DNA from: Anaerolineae bacterium
GTDB lineage: Bacteria > Chloroflexota > Anaerolineae > Promineifilales > Promineifilaceae
Direction: 5' to 3'
DNA length: 64,000 bases
Assembly (NCBI GenBank): GCA_030425205.1
Contig: JAUIAP010000010.1
Span: 1-64,000, forward strand
Positions 37,101 to 46,831 of this stretch are shown one piece after another; the first letter of the stretch is position 1, and each line of letters opens with the position of its first letter. The position numbers and the translations under genes were made by a program. The notes beneath the pieces were generated by a model, which was not told the DNA's origin, made no database searches, and was given only the letters and a program-made list of their open reading frames with translations.

Positions 37101-38399
37101 TTAATCCTTTTGCGCCATGTGCGCTGTCAACGGAAACAGATCATCCACCTGAACTAGCGCACCCGTTTCCAATGCACGATTCCCCGCAATCCCAACCAAA
37201 ATCGAAGCCGCACCGTCGATGTGTGTTGCGGCGCGATTGAAAGGATCGTGCGGGGGATTAGGGTCAAAAATTTGTTCGAGCATCACGGGGTCGGCCCCAC
37301 CATGTCCCCCGTCCCCCATTGGAACCTCCAGCTCATACGGCTCACCAAACATGGGGCAGACGCGCATTCGCGTGTGCTTGAAGGGGCCTTTGCTAGCCGA
37401 TGCTTCACCGTCACCCAATAGGTGCGTGATGCTTTCCTCGATGTCCATTTCGATGCGTCCTTTGGTTCCCGTAATAGCCACGCGCAACCCTTCCCATGGG
37501 GCATAGGCAACGAGGCAATAGGAGAGCAACGCGCCATTGCTGTAGCGTGCGGTGACGGCGAGGGTGTCCTCAATCGTGATCGGTTCGCCAAATACGTTGC
37601 GGTCGCGCAGGTAGCCGGTTTCCGCTTCCGCGTTGAGATAGAGTCCTGTCAACGCTTCTTGTGAGTTGAGGGAGAGCGCGAATGGGTCATTTTCGGCCGA
37701 AACCTCACCCGTATAGCGCACATAGTCATACTGTTCACCACGTGCGTTCGCATTTTCTTTGCCATAAAAGCTGAGATCGCCCATGGCAAAGACGCTTTTA
37801 GGATACGCATCGATCCACCAGTTGACCAAATCAAAATGGTGGGTCGATTTGTGCACAAGCAAGCCCCCGCTATTCTGCTTTTCTCGATGCCAGCGACGGA
37901 AATAGTCAGCCCCATGACTGGTGTCGAGCAGCCATGAGAAATCGACGAGCAGCGGTCGGCCGATCAAGCCATCCATCACCAGCTTGCGGAACTGCGTATA
38001 GGCGGGTGAGTAGCGGTAGTTGAACGTCACCGTCAACGATCTACCCGTGCGCGCAATTGCGTCATAGATAGCGCACAGCTTTTCCGTGTCAGTCGTTAGC
38101 GGCTTTTCGCTGATGACATCGCAGCCGAGTTCCATCGCTCGTGTGATGTAGGTGTGATGTGTCGCGTCAACTGTGGTGACGATGACGGTATCGGGGCGTG
38201 TGTCGGCGATCATTTGGTCGAACTTTTCGGCCGAAAACGACAACACACCCAACTGCGCGTTATGCCAATCCATGCGCGTCTGACTCACATCACAAAAGGC
38301 GACCAACTCCGCCACCTCTTGATATGTTTTGATCGCCTTAACAAACATGCCCGCGCGCGAACCCGTGCCGACAATTGCGTATCGTTTACGCTGATCCAT
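37101..38399 (-). CDS. Gfo/Idh/MocA-family oxidoreductase
   Basis: This 432-residue NAD(P)-dependent sugar or cyclitol dehydrogenase has an N-terminal Rossmann fold ([17 protein letters not shown]), the diagnostic [12 protein letters not shown] near 93-104, and a long C-terminal alpha/beta domain with [16 protein letters not shown] near 180 as the substrate-binding HxxxD-like segment. It has a good TTGGAG ribosome site. It lies between the rhamnosidase gene and the aldo/keto reductase, all leftward, so the enzymes probably act on the same imported oligosaccharide. The precise sugar is not known. Confidence 0.9.
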   Translation of the reverse strand: MDQRKRYAIVGTGSRAGMFVKAIKTYQEVAELVAFCDVSQTRMDWHNAQLGVLSFSAEKFDQMIADTRPDTVIVTTVDATHHTYITRAMELGCDVISEKPLTTDTEKLCAIYDAIARTGRSLTVTFNYRYSPAYTQFRKLVMDGLIGRPLLVDFSWLLDTSHGADYFRRWHREKQNSGGLLVHKSTHHFDLVNWWIDAYPKSVFAMGDLSFYGKENANARGEQYDYVRYTGEVSAENDPFALSLNSQEALTGLYLNAEAETGYLRDRNVFGEPITIEDTLAVTARYSNGALLSYCLVAYAPWEGLRVAITGTKGRIEMDIEESITHLLGDGEASASKGPFKHTRMRVCPMFGEPYELEVPMGDGGHGGADPVMLEQIFDPNPPHDPFNRAATHIDGAASILVGIAGNRALETGALVQVDDLFPLTAHMAQKD

Positions 38400-38471
38400 A
38401 ATTTGACTCCAAATTTAGATAAAAACTGGTTTTGCCTTGTTGATCGTAGAACGTAATGACCTATTCTGGCG

Positions 38472-41168
38472 TCATTGCAAGGTCACAAATTCATAGCGCC
38501 CCGACCCAATGGTTATATAAACTGCATCCCCATCTTGACGAATTGCGCGAATACCTTCGACCTCACTTAGCGGTTGGCCTTGTTCGGTGATTTTTTCGGC
38601 CGAATCCGTCTCAATGCGCACAACCCCCTCCGTATTCGCCGGAATTGTGACGGTCAAGTGATAGCGTCCTGCTTCAATTTTCCATTTTGACTCGATGCGC
38701 CCGTACATCGAGTCCAAGCTGGCGTTGGCGTAGGTCAGGCTCGCGTCAAGCTGTGGCTGAATCAAAATGCGTTTGTATGCGGGTGCGGCGGGGTCTATTT
38801 CAATGCCTGCCACCACGCGATAGAGCCAGTCGCCAATTGCCCCATACGCATAGTGGTTAAACGAGTTCATGCTGGCATCTTGAAATGAGCCGTCGGGTTT
38901 GATGCCGTCCCAGCGTTCCCAGATGGTCGTCGCTCCCTGTTTGACGGGATAGAGCCATGAGGGATAGTTCTCCTGATTGAGTAGCTGGTAGGCGACGTCG
39001 GTATGACCGTAACTGCTCAGGACGTGGCACAAATAGGGTGTGCCGAGAAAGCCTGTCGTCACATGATAACCACCTTCCCGCACTGCATCGACAAGCCTTG
39101 CGACGGCATTCGGCCGAATTTCTTCTGGCAGCAGCTCAAACTGCAACGCCAAAACGTAGCCAGTTTGCGTGTTGGAACCGACGCGCCCGCTGGGGGTCAC
39201 AAACTCACGATTAAAGGCGGCCTTCACATTGTCGGCTAAATCGGTGTACTTTTTTGCATCGGCCGATTTTCCCAACGTGCAGGCCACTGATGCCAGCAGT
39301 TGGCTGCTGTAGGCGAAAAATGCGGTCGCGACAAGCTCCGTATTGGTAACGGGCATCGGCCTACGGGCATCTTCGCCGCGATAGTCGAGCCAATCACCAA
39401 ACTGGCGATCATTGTCCCAAACAAAGTCAGCCCCCGCCCGCTGGCGCATAAATTCAACCCAGCCGACCATGCTCTCATACTGTTCCGCCAGCAGACGTTT
39501 GTCGCCATAGCAGAGGTAGATCGTCCACGGACAAATCACGGCCGCATCGCTCCAGCCAGCCGCGCCGCCACTAATCACGCCGGGCAGGTTGATTTTGGAC
39601 AGAACATCTGGCACGACAAACGGCACGCGCCCGTCGGGCTGTTGATCCGCGCTCAAATCGCGCAGCCATTTGGTCAAAAAGGCGGCAACATCCATGTTGA
39701 AACAGGCGGTGCGGATAAATACCTGCGTGTCGCCCGTCCAGCCGAGTCGTTCATCGCGCTGTGGGCAATCGGTTGGCACATCGACAAAGTTGCCTTTTTG
39801 CCCCCAAACGATGTTGCGCTGAAGTTGGTTGATGAGCGGATTGGAACAGTCAAAGCTGCCTGTGGTCGGCATGTCGGAATAGACGACAACAGCCGTAAAA
39901 TCATCTAGCGTGGGTTCGGTGGGGAACCCTTCCACCGCCACATAGCGGAACCCTTGAAAGCTAAAACGTGGTTCATACACCTCGTCAACATCGGCCGATC
40001 CCTTCAACGTATAGCGGGTGAGCTGTGTGGCGGTTCGTAAATTCTCGGTGTAGAGGTTACCGGCTTGGTCTAAAATTTCGGCATGGCGTAGGCTGATCGT
40101 GGTACCGGCATCGCCGCGCACCCGTACCCGAACCCAACCGACCATATTTTGACCAAAATCTAGGATGGTTTCTCCTTTGGGAGAGTGGAGGATAGAAATC
40201 GGCCGAATTTTCTCCATCTTTTTCATAAACGGCGCGACCTGACCGACAATCGTCGTTTTGGGAAGATCAATCACCTGCACGCCACACCAATCGCTGTCAT
40301 CAAAACCGGCGGCATCCCAGCCCGCTTTCTCTAGTCTGGCATCATAATATTCACCCATGTAGAGGTCAGACATCGTAATCGGCCCCGTTGTTGCGAGCCA
40401 ACTCTCATCGCTGGCTATCGTTTCAACACGACCATCGGCGTAGGTTAATTGCAGTTGCACCAGCAGTGCGAGCCGGTCGCCATAGACGTTGTGATGACCA
40501 CGATGCCCCATGTAGCCGCGATACCAGCCATCTCCCAACATCGCGCCGAGAACATTCTCGCCCGCATCGATCAGCGTGGTCACATCATACGTTTGGTATT
40601 GCAGTCGATGCTCATAGGTTGTCCAACCCGGCGTCAACACCCCCTCGCCCACACGTTGACCGTTCAACCATAGTTCATAAAGACCGACACTCGTCGCATA
40701 AATACGGGCTGACACAACGTCACTTGCCGCTTGAAACGGCCGACGCAACAGTGGCACAGGTTGGGGTTGGCTCGCATCTTCGACCCATGCTGGCGTGATC
40801 CACTCAGCATGCCAGTTGGCAGGGTTTTGCAAACCCATCTCCCAGAACGCCGCTTCGCTCCACTCGGAAACAACATCATGCTCATCCCACACGCGCACGC
40901 GCCACGCGTAGCGCAATCCCGCCGCTAGTGGCAGACCACGATAAACGATATGCAATGATGCATCAGATAACACTTTCCCCGTGTCCCAGAGCAAATCGTT
41001 CGCCACCGCTTCCTCCACCCACGGATGCTTGCGCACGACGATTTGGTAAGCTGTCTGTCGCGCATTGCGCTGCGCCGCGCTCACCTGCCAGCTCAAACGT
41101 GGTTGTGCGACGTCTAAACCGATAGGGCTGGAGAGATATTCAGTTGATAGTTTGTTGGGAATAAGCAT
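38472..41168 (-). CDS. alpha-L-rhamnosidase, glycoside hydrolase family 78
   Basis: This 898-residue enzyme has no signal peptide, so it should act in the cytoplasm. Domains in order are an Ig-like N-domain, the rhamnosidase-specific beta domains (about 140-440, with LYELWLNGQRVGEGVLTPGWTTYEHRLQYQTYDVT), the (alpha/alpha)6 barrel (about 440-790) and a C-terminal beta sandwich. The catalytic region CPQRDERLGWTGDTQVF near 465-481 holds the acidic residues of GH78, and a second acidic site lies in TTIWERWDGIKPDGSF near 745-760. It sits after the transporter genes and a 15-bp hairpin, and before the two oxidoreductases. Its size is typical of the family. Confidence 0.93.
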   Translation of the reverse strand: MLIPNKLSTEYLSSPIGLDVAQPRLSWQVSAAQRNARQTAYQIVVRKHPWVEEAVANDLLWDTGKVLSDASLHIVYRGLPLAAGLRYAWRVRVWDEHDVVSEWSEAAFWEMGLQNPANWHAEWITPAWVEDASQPQPVPLLRRPFQAASDVVSARIYATSVGLYELWLNGQRVGEGVLTPGWTTYEHRLQYQTYDVTTLIDAGENVLGAMLGDGWYRGYMGHRGHHNVYGDRLALLVQLQLTYADGRVETIASDESWLATTGPITMSDLYMGEYYDARLEKAGWDAAGFDDSDWCGVQVIDLPKTTIVGQVAPFMKKMEKIRPISILHSPKGETILDFGQNMVGWVRVRVRGDAGTTISLRHAEILDQAGNLYTENLRTATQLTRYTLKGSADVDEVYEPRFSFQGFRYVAVEGFPTEPTLDDFTAVVVYSDMPTTGSFDCSNPLINQLQRNIVWGQKGNFVDVPTDCPQRDERLGWTGDTQVFIRTACFNMDVAAFLTKWLRDLSADQQPDGRVPFVVPDVLSKINLPGVISGGAAGWSDAAVICPWTIYLCYGDKRLLAEQYESMVGWVEFMRQRAGADFVWDNDRQFGDWLDYRGEDARRPMPVTNTELVATAFFAYSSQLLASVACTLGKSADAKKYTDLADNVKAAFNREFVTPSGRVGSNTQTGYVLALQFELLPEEIRPNAVARLVDAVREGGYHVTTGFLGTPYLCHVLSSYGHTDVAYQLLNQENYPSWLYPVKQGATTIWERWDGIKPDGSFQDASMNSFNHYAYGAIGDWLYRVVAGIEIDPAAPAYKRILIQPQLDASLTYANASLDSMYGRIESKWKIEAGRYHLTVTIPANTEGVVRIETDSAEKITEQGQPLSEVEGIRAIRQDGDAVYITIGSGRYEFVTLQ

Positions 41169-41217
41169 ATTGAGATCAAACCCGTCTTTTGGGACCCATC
41201 CTGAGGAGTCGTTAGAT

Positions 41218-41260
41218 TAACTCACGTTAGGCTGATCTCTCAATCGCCTAACGTGAGTTA
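41218..41260 (-). terminator. hairpin between the binding-protein gene and the rhamnosidase gene
   Basis: A perfect 15-bp stem (41218-41232 with 41246-41260, GCCTAACGTGAGTTA) encloses a 13-nt loop. Transcription is leftward. No T-run follows, so it may attenuate or stabilise the transporter mRNA rather than end it fully, allowing a higher level of binding protein than of the downstream enzymes. This is inference. Confidence 0.6.
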
Positions 41261-41277
41261 GATAAAATCGCTTTTAC

Positions 41278-42672
41278 TTACTTCTCGATCAAACGCTCGA
41301 TCAACTCTTGCAATGCCGCAGCACCCTCTTCAACAGAAGATTGGCCGAAGCCGACCTGTTGCCCGATTAGCTCAAGCTCGTTGACAAACTCTTGGTCATT
41401 CGGCAGATTGGGGTCTTGCGGAATGGTGCGGTCAGCGACTGCCGCGTAAATGTCATACACAGCTGCGTCACTCGCCGTCGCGTTGGCTGAGATTGCCTGA
41501 CGCACGACTGGTGATGAGGGAATACCGCGATTGGTTTCAAGAATCTCACCCGCCGCTGGTTGGGTCACGAAGAAATTGATGAATAACGTCGCCGCCTCTT
41601 TGTTTTCGCTGCCATTATAGACACCCAAGTATTGGCTCATCTGAATCGCATACGATGGCTCGCCACCCGTAGGTAGCGTCATCGCGCTGAGCTGGTCGGT
41701 CATTGCCGCTTGGTAGGCTGCCAGCTGATTACTCCAAATCAATCCAATCGCCGCCTGACCCGCTACGAGCGCAGAGCTATCTGGGCCATCTTCCGAATAG
41801 GTCGCGGTCGTCTCAGCGTCGGGAATCAACCCCGCCTCACGCATGTCAGCCCACAGCTGTAACCACTCTGTCGCCGTATCAACCGTTGCATACGACTTAC
41901 CACCTTCGTCAGATGTCCAAATCGGGGTTCCCTGTTGACGGTAGAAGTAGCTCAGGTAGTTAGCTTGGTTGGTGCTGTTGTCCACAAATGGTGTTACGCC
42001 ATCGGGCAGGTTCGCCTTGAGCGCTTCGCCGTAAGCGATCAACTCGTCCCAGCTCATGTTATTTTCTGGGAGTTCCACGCCAGCCGCCTCGATCATCGTT
42101 GCATTGTAAACGAGAATGAGTGTATTCGTTCCCAGACTAATGGCGTAGATGTTGCCATCGGCCGCCGTTGCTGGAATCAGTGCTGTTTGATCAAACTGTT
42201 CGGCCGTGTCGATTTGCAGTTGCTCACCGAGATACCCGTTGAGTGGTTCTAGATACTGCTGATAGTCAGGCCAGTTGCCGCCGAGCTGGAAAATGTCCGG
42301 CGCGTTGTTGCCGGCAAGCTGTGTGTCGATGATCTGGAAGTGGTCGCCACCGCCGCCATTTGGCTCACCAATCACGGTGATTTCGGGATACGCCGCTTCA
42401 AATAGCTCGATCACGCGCAAGGTACGATCCGCACGGTCATCGTTGCCCCACCAGCCGATGCGAATTTCGGCGGGGCCGCCTGTGTAGGCTGGCAACCCGT
42501 CGGTGCGCTCAGCGGGCGGTTCATCCGTTGGTTCGACGGGGGCCTCAGTCGCGGTGACCGCTGCCTCGGTTGGTTCAGCAGGTGCTTCGGTTGGTTCAGC
42601 TTCAGATTGTGCGCACGCAAAGAGAAATAGCGCAAGCAGGGTTAAGAGAAGTTTTGGGTAAATCTTGTTCAT
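41278..42672 (-). CDS. sugar ABC transporter substrate-binding lipoprotein
   Basis: This 464-residue extracytoplasmic solute-binding protein of family 1 has a lipoprotein signal (LLLTLLALFLFACAQ, lipidated Cys20). A Glu/Pro/Thr-rich linker of about 40 residues (repeated EPTEA) precedes the binding domain, which begins IRIGWWGNDDRADRTLRVIELFEAAYPEITV. GGGGDHFQIIDTQLAGNNAPDIFQLG and the C-terminal NRGIPSS segment are usual in this family. GGAGAG precedes the ATG. It lies after the two permease genes in a leftward transport operon, and the predicted ligand is an oligosaccharide with rhamnose. Confidence 0.92.
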   Translation of the reverse strand: MNKIYPKLLLTLLALFLFACAQSEAEPTEAPAEPTEAAVTATEAPVEPTDEPPAERTDGLPAYTGGPAEIRIGWWGNDDRADRTLRVIELFEAAYPEITVIGEPNGGGGDHFQIIDTQLAGNNAPDIFQLGGNWPDYQQYLEPLNGYLGEQLQIDTAEQFDQTALIPATAADGNIYAISLGTNTLILVYNATMIEAAGVELPENNMSWDELIAYGEALKANLPDGVTPFVDNSTNQANYLSYFYRQQGTPIWTSDEGGKSYATVDTATEWLQLWADMREAGLIPDAETTATYSEDGPDSSALVAGQAAIGLIWSNQLAAYQAAMTDQLSAMTLPTGGEPSYAIQMSQYLGVYNGSENKEAATLFINFFVTQPAAGEILETNRGIPSSPVVRQAISANATASDAAVYDIYAAVADRTIPQDPNLPNDQEFVNELELIGQQVGFGQSSVEEGAAALQELIERLIEK

Positions 42673-42774
42673 TTTGAACTCTCCATTCTTAAATTAGGGT
42701 TTCGTTGAGAAGATAAGGCTTTAAAGTCGTTTTACTGCGGTTTCAGTGCATAGATGACTCCATCTGTTATGCCA

Positions 42775-43620
42775 CTACCCCTTAATTCCAGAGGTGGCAA
42801 TACCCCGCACAAAGTATTTTTGCAGGGCGAAAAACAGGATAAACGAGGGGAGAATTGACAAGGTTGCCATCGCCATTGCGCCGCCCCAGTTAGAGACTGC
42901 ACCAGAGTCACCAACGAATGTCCGCAAGGCGCGGGAGACGCTGTAGATGTCAGGGCTTGTCAGGTAAAGTAGATGGTTGAAGAAGTCGTCCCACGTCCAA
43001 AGGAAGGTAAAGAGTGCCGTTGTCACGAGGGCCGGCATGGCGAGCGGAACGATGATGCGCGTCAATACGCCGAACTTACTGCATCCGTCGATGATCGCTG
43101 CCTCTTCAATCTCTTTGGGCAAACTTCGCATAAATTGGACGAGTAAGAAGACAAAGAATGCGTCTACGGCCAGAAATTTAGGGACGATAATGGGCAGATA
43201 TGTGCCGACCCAACCAAAGGTGTTGAATAAGATGTAACGCGGCACGATCGTGACATGGGAGGGGAGCATCAGCGTCAACATCATGATGGCGAACCAAAAC
43301 TTTTTGCCTGCAAAGTTGAGTCGGCCGAAAGCATATGCCGCCATCGTGCAGGCGAGCACATTGCCAATCACAGCCGCCAGACACATCAGGAGCGAGTTGA
43401 TGAAAAATCGGCCGAAAGATGTCCCCGCATACCCTTTCCAACCGCTGATGTAATTCTCAATCGTCCACACTTTGGGAATCAATCCCGTGTCGCTAAAGAT
43501 CATGTTGTTTGGCTTGAACGAACTCGAAATCATCCAAATGACGGGATAGAGCATCAGCAGCCCAAGCGCGATGACAAATAGGTGGGTCAACGTGTGACGG
43601 ATAACAAATTTATTTTTCAT
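42775..43620 (-). CDS. ABC transporter permease, MalG/ThuG type
   Basis: This 281-residue membrane protein has six helices. The EAA loop that contacts the ATPase is EAAIIDGCSKFGVLTRIIVPLAMPALV near 184-210. The N-terminus LLMLYPVIWMISSSFKPNN is typical of the second permease of sugar importers. The ATG lies 1 base after the stop of the first permease gene, so they are coupled. No ATPase gene is present in the locus; such systems commonly share an MsmK-like ATPase. Confidence 0.93.
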   Translation of the reverse strand: MKNKFVIRHTLTHLFVIALGLLMLYPVIWMISSSFKPNNMIFSDTGLIPKVWTIENYISGWKGYAGTSFGRFFINSLLMCLAAVIGNVLACTMAAYAFGRLNFAGKKFWFAIMMLTLMLPSHVTIVPRYILFNTFGWVGTYLPIIVPKFLAVDAFFVFLLVQFMRSLPKEIEEAAIIDGCSKFGVLTRIIVPLAMPALVTTALFTFLWTWDDFFNHLLYLTSPDIYSVSRALRTFVGDSGAVSNWGGAMAMATLSILPSFILFFALQKYFVRGIATSGIKG

Positions 43621-43621
43621 A

Positions 43622-44638
43622 CTATTCTCCCGTCCCGTATGAGACCCACGAGCCAGAAGTTTTGAAGACGATGCCGGTAAACACGCCGATAATCAGCAGC
43701 AAGACCCAAGCCATTGCAGATGCATAGCCCATTTCGTGATAGGTCCAGCCTTGGATGTAGAGATGTAGGGTGTAGAACAGAGTTGAATTGAGGACACCGC
43801 CGCTGCCGCCGCCGATGATATACGCTTGGGTAAACGCCTGAAATGCGGTGATGATTTGTAGAACGAGCGTAAAAAGGATGACGGGCGAGAGGAGCGGAAT
43901 CGTGATGCGGAAGAATTGCTGCACCTTGTTGGCTCCGTCGATGCTTGCTGCGTCGTAATACTCCTCTGGAATTTGCTTGAGACCGGCGAGGAAGATGATC
44001 ATGGAGGAGCCAAACTGCCACACCGTCAGCAGAATAAGCGTCCCAAGCGCATATTTAGGATTGGTGATCCAGCTAGGCAGATCGCTAAATCCAATCGCTT
44101 CGAGCATCGTATTCAGCAAGCCGTTTTTCTCAAATAACTTGCGCCAAAGCACTGCAATCGCGACCGATCCACCGAGCAGCGTCGGGATGTAGTAGACAGC
44201 CCGATAGAGGCCAACGCCACGTAACTTTTGATTCATCAACATCGCAACGGCCAGTGCGAAAACCAGCTTGAGCGGCACAGACACAAACACATAGGTAAAT
44301 GTCACCGTTAGCGACTTGATATAGTAGGGGTCTGCACGAATCACCTCCCCATTGGAGGCGGTAAACTGATCGACCCCAAACAATGGGCCAAACATCTTGA
44401 CATAGTTGCCAATGCCGATCCACTCAGTTGAGTTGGGCTGGGTGAAGTCGTAATTGGTGAAGCTGAGCCACAACGAATAGATCATCGGATAGACGGTCAA
44501 GACGAAAAAGCCGATCAGCCAGGGCGTGAGGAAGGCGTAGGCGGCCGCATTGCGTTTGATGAAATTGCTCAGACCCCCATTCGCACGCTTGCGGCGCGAA
44601 GACAGCCCAGAAGATTGATTAATGGTTTCTATACTCAC
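43622..44638 (-). CDS. ABC transporter permease, MalF/ThuF type
   Basis: This 338-residue membrane protein has six to seven helices. The start is GTG 44638 (SIETINQ...), supported by a GGAG site 11 nt upstream; a longer frame reaching 44749 would run into the lacI-type gene and is unlikely. The first helix is AYAFLTPWLIGFFVLTVYPMIYSLWLSF. The EAA-like loop is EYYDAASIDGANKVQQFFRITIPLLSPV near 226-253. It is 28 bases after the regulator and starts the transport operon. Confidence 0.92.
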   Translation of the reverse strand: MSIETINQSSGLSSRRKRANGGLSNFIKRNAAAYAFLTPWLIGFFVLTVYPMIYSLWLSFTNYDFTQPNSTEWIGIGNYVKMFGPLFGVDQFTASNGEVIRADPYYIKSLTVTFTYVFVSVPLKLVFALAVAMLMNQKLRGVGLYRAVYYIPTLLGGSVAIAVLWRKLFEKNGLLNTMLEAIGFSDLPSWITNPKYALGTLILLTVWQFGSSMIIFLAGLKQIPEEYYDAASIDGANKVQQFFRITIPLLSPVILFTLVLQIITAFQAFTQAYIIGGGSGGVLNSTLFYTLHLYIQGWTYHEMGYASAMAWVLLLIIGVFTGIVFKTSGSWVSYGTGE

Positions 44639-44666
44639 AGTTGATTTTCTCCGCTGCGTGATGTCG

Positions 44667-45713
44667 CTATTTTGTTGGGGCGGAAGCCGTTGACTCGCGT
44701 AGGATGAGACGAGCGGGGACTTTGATCTGTTGATTCGGCCGATCGCCATCTTTCATGCGCGCAAATAACAGCTTCATCGCCTCACGCCCTAACTGCTCAC
44801 CGTTTTTGGTCGCCGTTGTCAGGGAGGGTTCCAAGTACTTTGCCGCTGGAATGTCATCGTAACCAACCAGTGAAATATCATCTGGCACGCTCAACCCCGA
44901 ATCGCGAATCGCACGCAACGCGCCAATCGCCAACAGGTCGTTGATGACCAACAGCGCGGTGGGAGGGGTATCTGATTGGAGCAATTTCAGCGTCGCATCG
45001 TAACTCTCTTCAATTGTGGGGCCACATTCAGCAATCAGGTCGGCATCGAAGGGTATCCCAGCCGTTTGCAAACTGTCTCGATAGGCATCAAGTCGGTCAT
45101 TACCTAATTCGGGCACAGCGATACCGTAAATTAGGCCAATTCTGCGGTGCTTATTGGTTAAAAGATGTGCGATCACTTCTAATGTCGTGTCGCGGTAATT
45201 TGAAATGATGCGATCAACCGTGTAGTCTGTTTCGCTTAATCCAGACGTGATTTCCACAATCGGCAGCCGCCGCTTAATGAGACTGGCAAGCGTTTTTTGC
45301 GCGGTCTTGGATTGATAGACAAAGCTGGGAACCATCACCAAGCCATCAATGCGCCGCTGGGCGAGATTTTTGAAAATATCCTCAGCATGTTTGTTTTCAG
45401 GTGCAATGCTGGAGAGCAAAATGTGATAGCCAGCCGCATATGCCTCTTGCTCAACCCCATCCGCAATCTGCCAGAAGTGGGGATTGTGAATATCGGGAAT
45501 GATGAGGCCAATCGTTTTGGTGCTACCTGAGCGCAACGCCTGAGCACGTGCATCTGGCACATAGTTCAACTCTTCTACGGCCCGCAGTACGCGTTGGCGC
45601 GTCTCTTCCGAAATCGGGACTTTTCCCCCCTGCTGTCCATTGATGACATAGGAGACTGTTGCCCTTGAAACCTGAGCCAATTTTGCAACATCTACTTGAG
45701 TGGGACGTTTCAT
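44667..45713 (-). CDS. LacI-family transcriptional regulator
   Basis: This 348-residue repressor has an N-terminal helix-turn-helix and hinge (TQVDVAKLAQVSRATVSYVINGQQ, ..., ARAQALRSGSTKTIGLI) and a periplasmic-binding-protein-like sugar-sensing domain (from about 60). AAAGGA precedes the ATG. It is the first gene of the leftward sugar locus and divergent from the GH43/CE7 pair. Two palindromes in the shared 215-base gap are candidate operators. By family rule it would respond to a sugar from the imported oligosaccharide. Confidence 0.93.
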   Translation of the reverse strand: MKRPTQVDVAKLAQVSRATVSYVINGQQGGKVPISEETRQRVLRAVEELNYVPDARAQALRSGSTKTIGLIIPDIHNPHFWQIADGVEQEAYAAGYHILLSSIAPENKHAEDIFKNLAQRRIDGLVMVPSFVYQSKTAQKTLASLIKRRLPIVEITSGLSETDYTVDRIISNYRDTTLEVIAHLLTNKHRRIGLIYGIAVPELGNDRLDAYRDSLQTAGIPFDADLIAECGPTIEESYDATLKLLQSDTPPTALLVINDLLAIGALRAIRDSGLSVPDDISLVGYDDIPAAKYLEPSLTTATKNGEQLGREAMKLLFARMKDGDRPNQQIKVPARLILRESTASAPTK

Positions 45714-45777
45714 AAAATCAAATCCTTTGCCTTCACAGTGATCGTGTTCTCTGATGGTTGTTCAGTCATACGTCCAT

Positions 45778-45797
45778 GTGACATTTACATGTGTCAC
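45778..45797. promoter_or_regulatory. candidate LacI-family operator 1
   Basis: GTGACA (45778-45783) and TGTCAC (45792-45797) form an inverted repeat with an 8-base centre (TTTACATG), in the divergent promoter gap of the sugar locus. Confidence 0.45.
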
Positions 45798-45812
45798 CTT
45801 TGACGTATCACC

Positions 45813-45824
45813 TTACACGTGTAA
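45813..45824. promoter_or_regulatory. candidate LacI-family operator 2
   Basis: TTACACGTGTAA is a perfect 12-base palindrome with a central CG, the hallmark of LacI/GalR operators. It lies 89 bases from the regulator start and 105 bases from the GH43 start, so it could control both directions. Confidence 0.5.
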
Positions 45825-45928
45825 ACTACTACGCAGAATGGTAACATATAACTAAACAACTGTCTAGCCCTCGATTTTCGTTTCGGCTGACACGCACATA
45901 TTCACAACTTTTAAGGGAATAAACCGCT

Positions 45929-46831
45929 ATGAAAACAAGTGAAATACAGATCCGCGACCCATTTATCTTTACCGATCACGATGCAAATATGTACTATCTT
46001 TTTGGAACGACTGATCCCAACTGCTGGATTGGGCCGTTCTATGGATTCGATTGCTACAAGAGCGCTGACTTAGAAAATTGGGAGGGGCCGATTGCCGCCT
46101 TTCGGCCGAAAAGCGACTTTTGGGGCAAGCAGAATTTCTGGGCGCCAGAAGTCCATCAATTTAACGGGCTGTTTTATATGTTTGCAACGTTCAAGGCGGA
46201 GGGAGCGTATCGGGCGACGCAAATTTTAGTGGCGCAAGATGTGACTGGCCCGTATGAGCCGTTGACAGATCGGCCGATTACGCCCGACAATTGGATGTGT
46301 CTCGACGGGACGTTACACGTCGATAAGACGGGTAATCCGTGGGTTGTGTTTTGCCATGAGTGGGTGCAGACGCACAATGGATCGATTTGGGCGATGCAGT
46401 TATCGGCCGATCTCACCCACCCCGTCAGTAAGCCAATTTTTCTGTTTAATGCGTCTGAAGGAGCATGGGTGCGCGAATCGAGCTGGCCCGAGCAGGACGC
46501 ACGCTACAAATTTCCCACTTACGTCACCGATGGCCCCTCGCTGCACCGGCTACGCAATGGCACGTTGGTGATGCTCTGGTCTAGTCTGGGGGAAAAAGGG
46601 TATGCGATGGGCATTAGCCGCTCAGAAAGCGGTGACATTACAGGGCCTTGGGTGCATAATCCTGAGGCGGTTTGGGCAGAAGATGGCGGACACGGCATGA
46701 TCTTTTCAACACTTGAAGGCGAGCTCATGTTGACATTTCACACCCCAAACAACACGCCAGACGAGCGTGCGATCTTTGTTGCAATTGAAGAAACAGAGCA
46801 TGGAATCAAACTGATAGGAGATACAAAGTAA
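45929..46831 (+). CDS. GH43-like glycoside hydrolase
   Basis: This 300-residue five-bladed propeller enzyme resembles GH43 arabinofuranosidases/xylosidases. Features are [24 protein letters not shown] with a candidate catalytic base Asp10, [19 protein letters not shown] near 70-88, and [23 protein letters not shown] near 130, the likely pKa-modulating Asp. There is no signal peptide, so it acts inside the cell. The start follows an AAGGGA site. Its stop overlaps the next ATG by 1 base (TAATG), so it forms an operon with the esterase. Its exact glycan bond is unknown. Confidence 0.85.
   Translation: MKTSEIQIRDPFIFTDHDANMYYLFGTTDPNCWIGPFYGFDCYKSADLENWEGPIAAFRPKSDFWGKQNFWAPEVHQFNGLFYMFATFKAEGAYRATQILVAQDVTGPYEPLTDRPITPDNWMCLDGTLHVDKTGNPWVVFCHEWVQTHNGSIWAMQLSADLTHPVSKPIFLFNASEGAWVRESSWPEQDARYKFPTYVTDGPSLHRLRNGTLVMLWSSLGEKGYAMGISRSESGDITGPWVHNPEAVWAEDGGHGMIFSTLEGELMLTFHTPNNTPDERAIFVAIEETEHGIKLIGDTK

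Noticed and set aside
39300..39908. A 202-codon rightward frame opposite the rhamnosidase
   Set aside because: It lies wholly within the GH78 gene and has shadow-like composition.
43622..44749. Longer N-terminus of the MalF-type permease starting at 44749
   Set aside because: It would overlap the regulator gene by 83 bases and add a polar tail absent from the family; GTG 44638 has a ribosome site.
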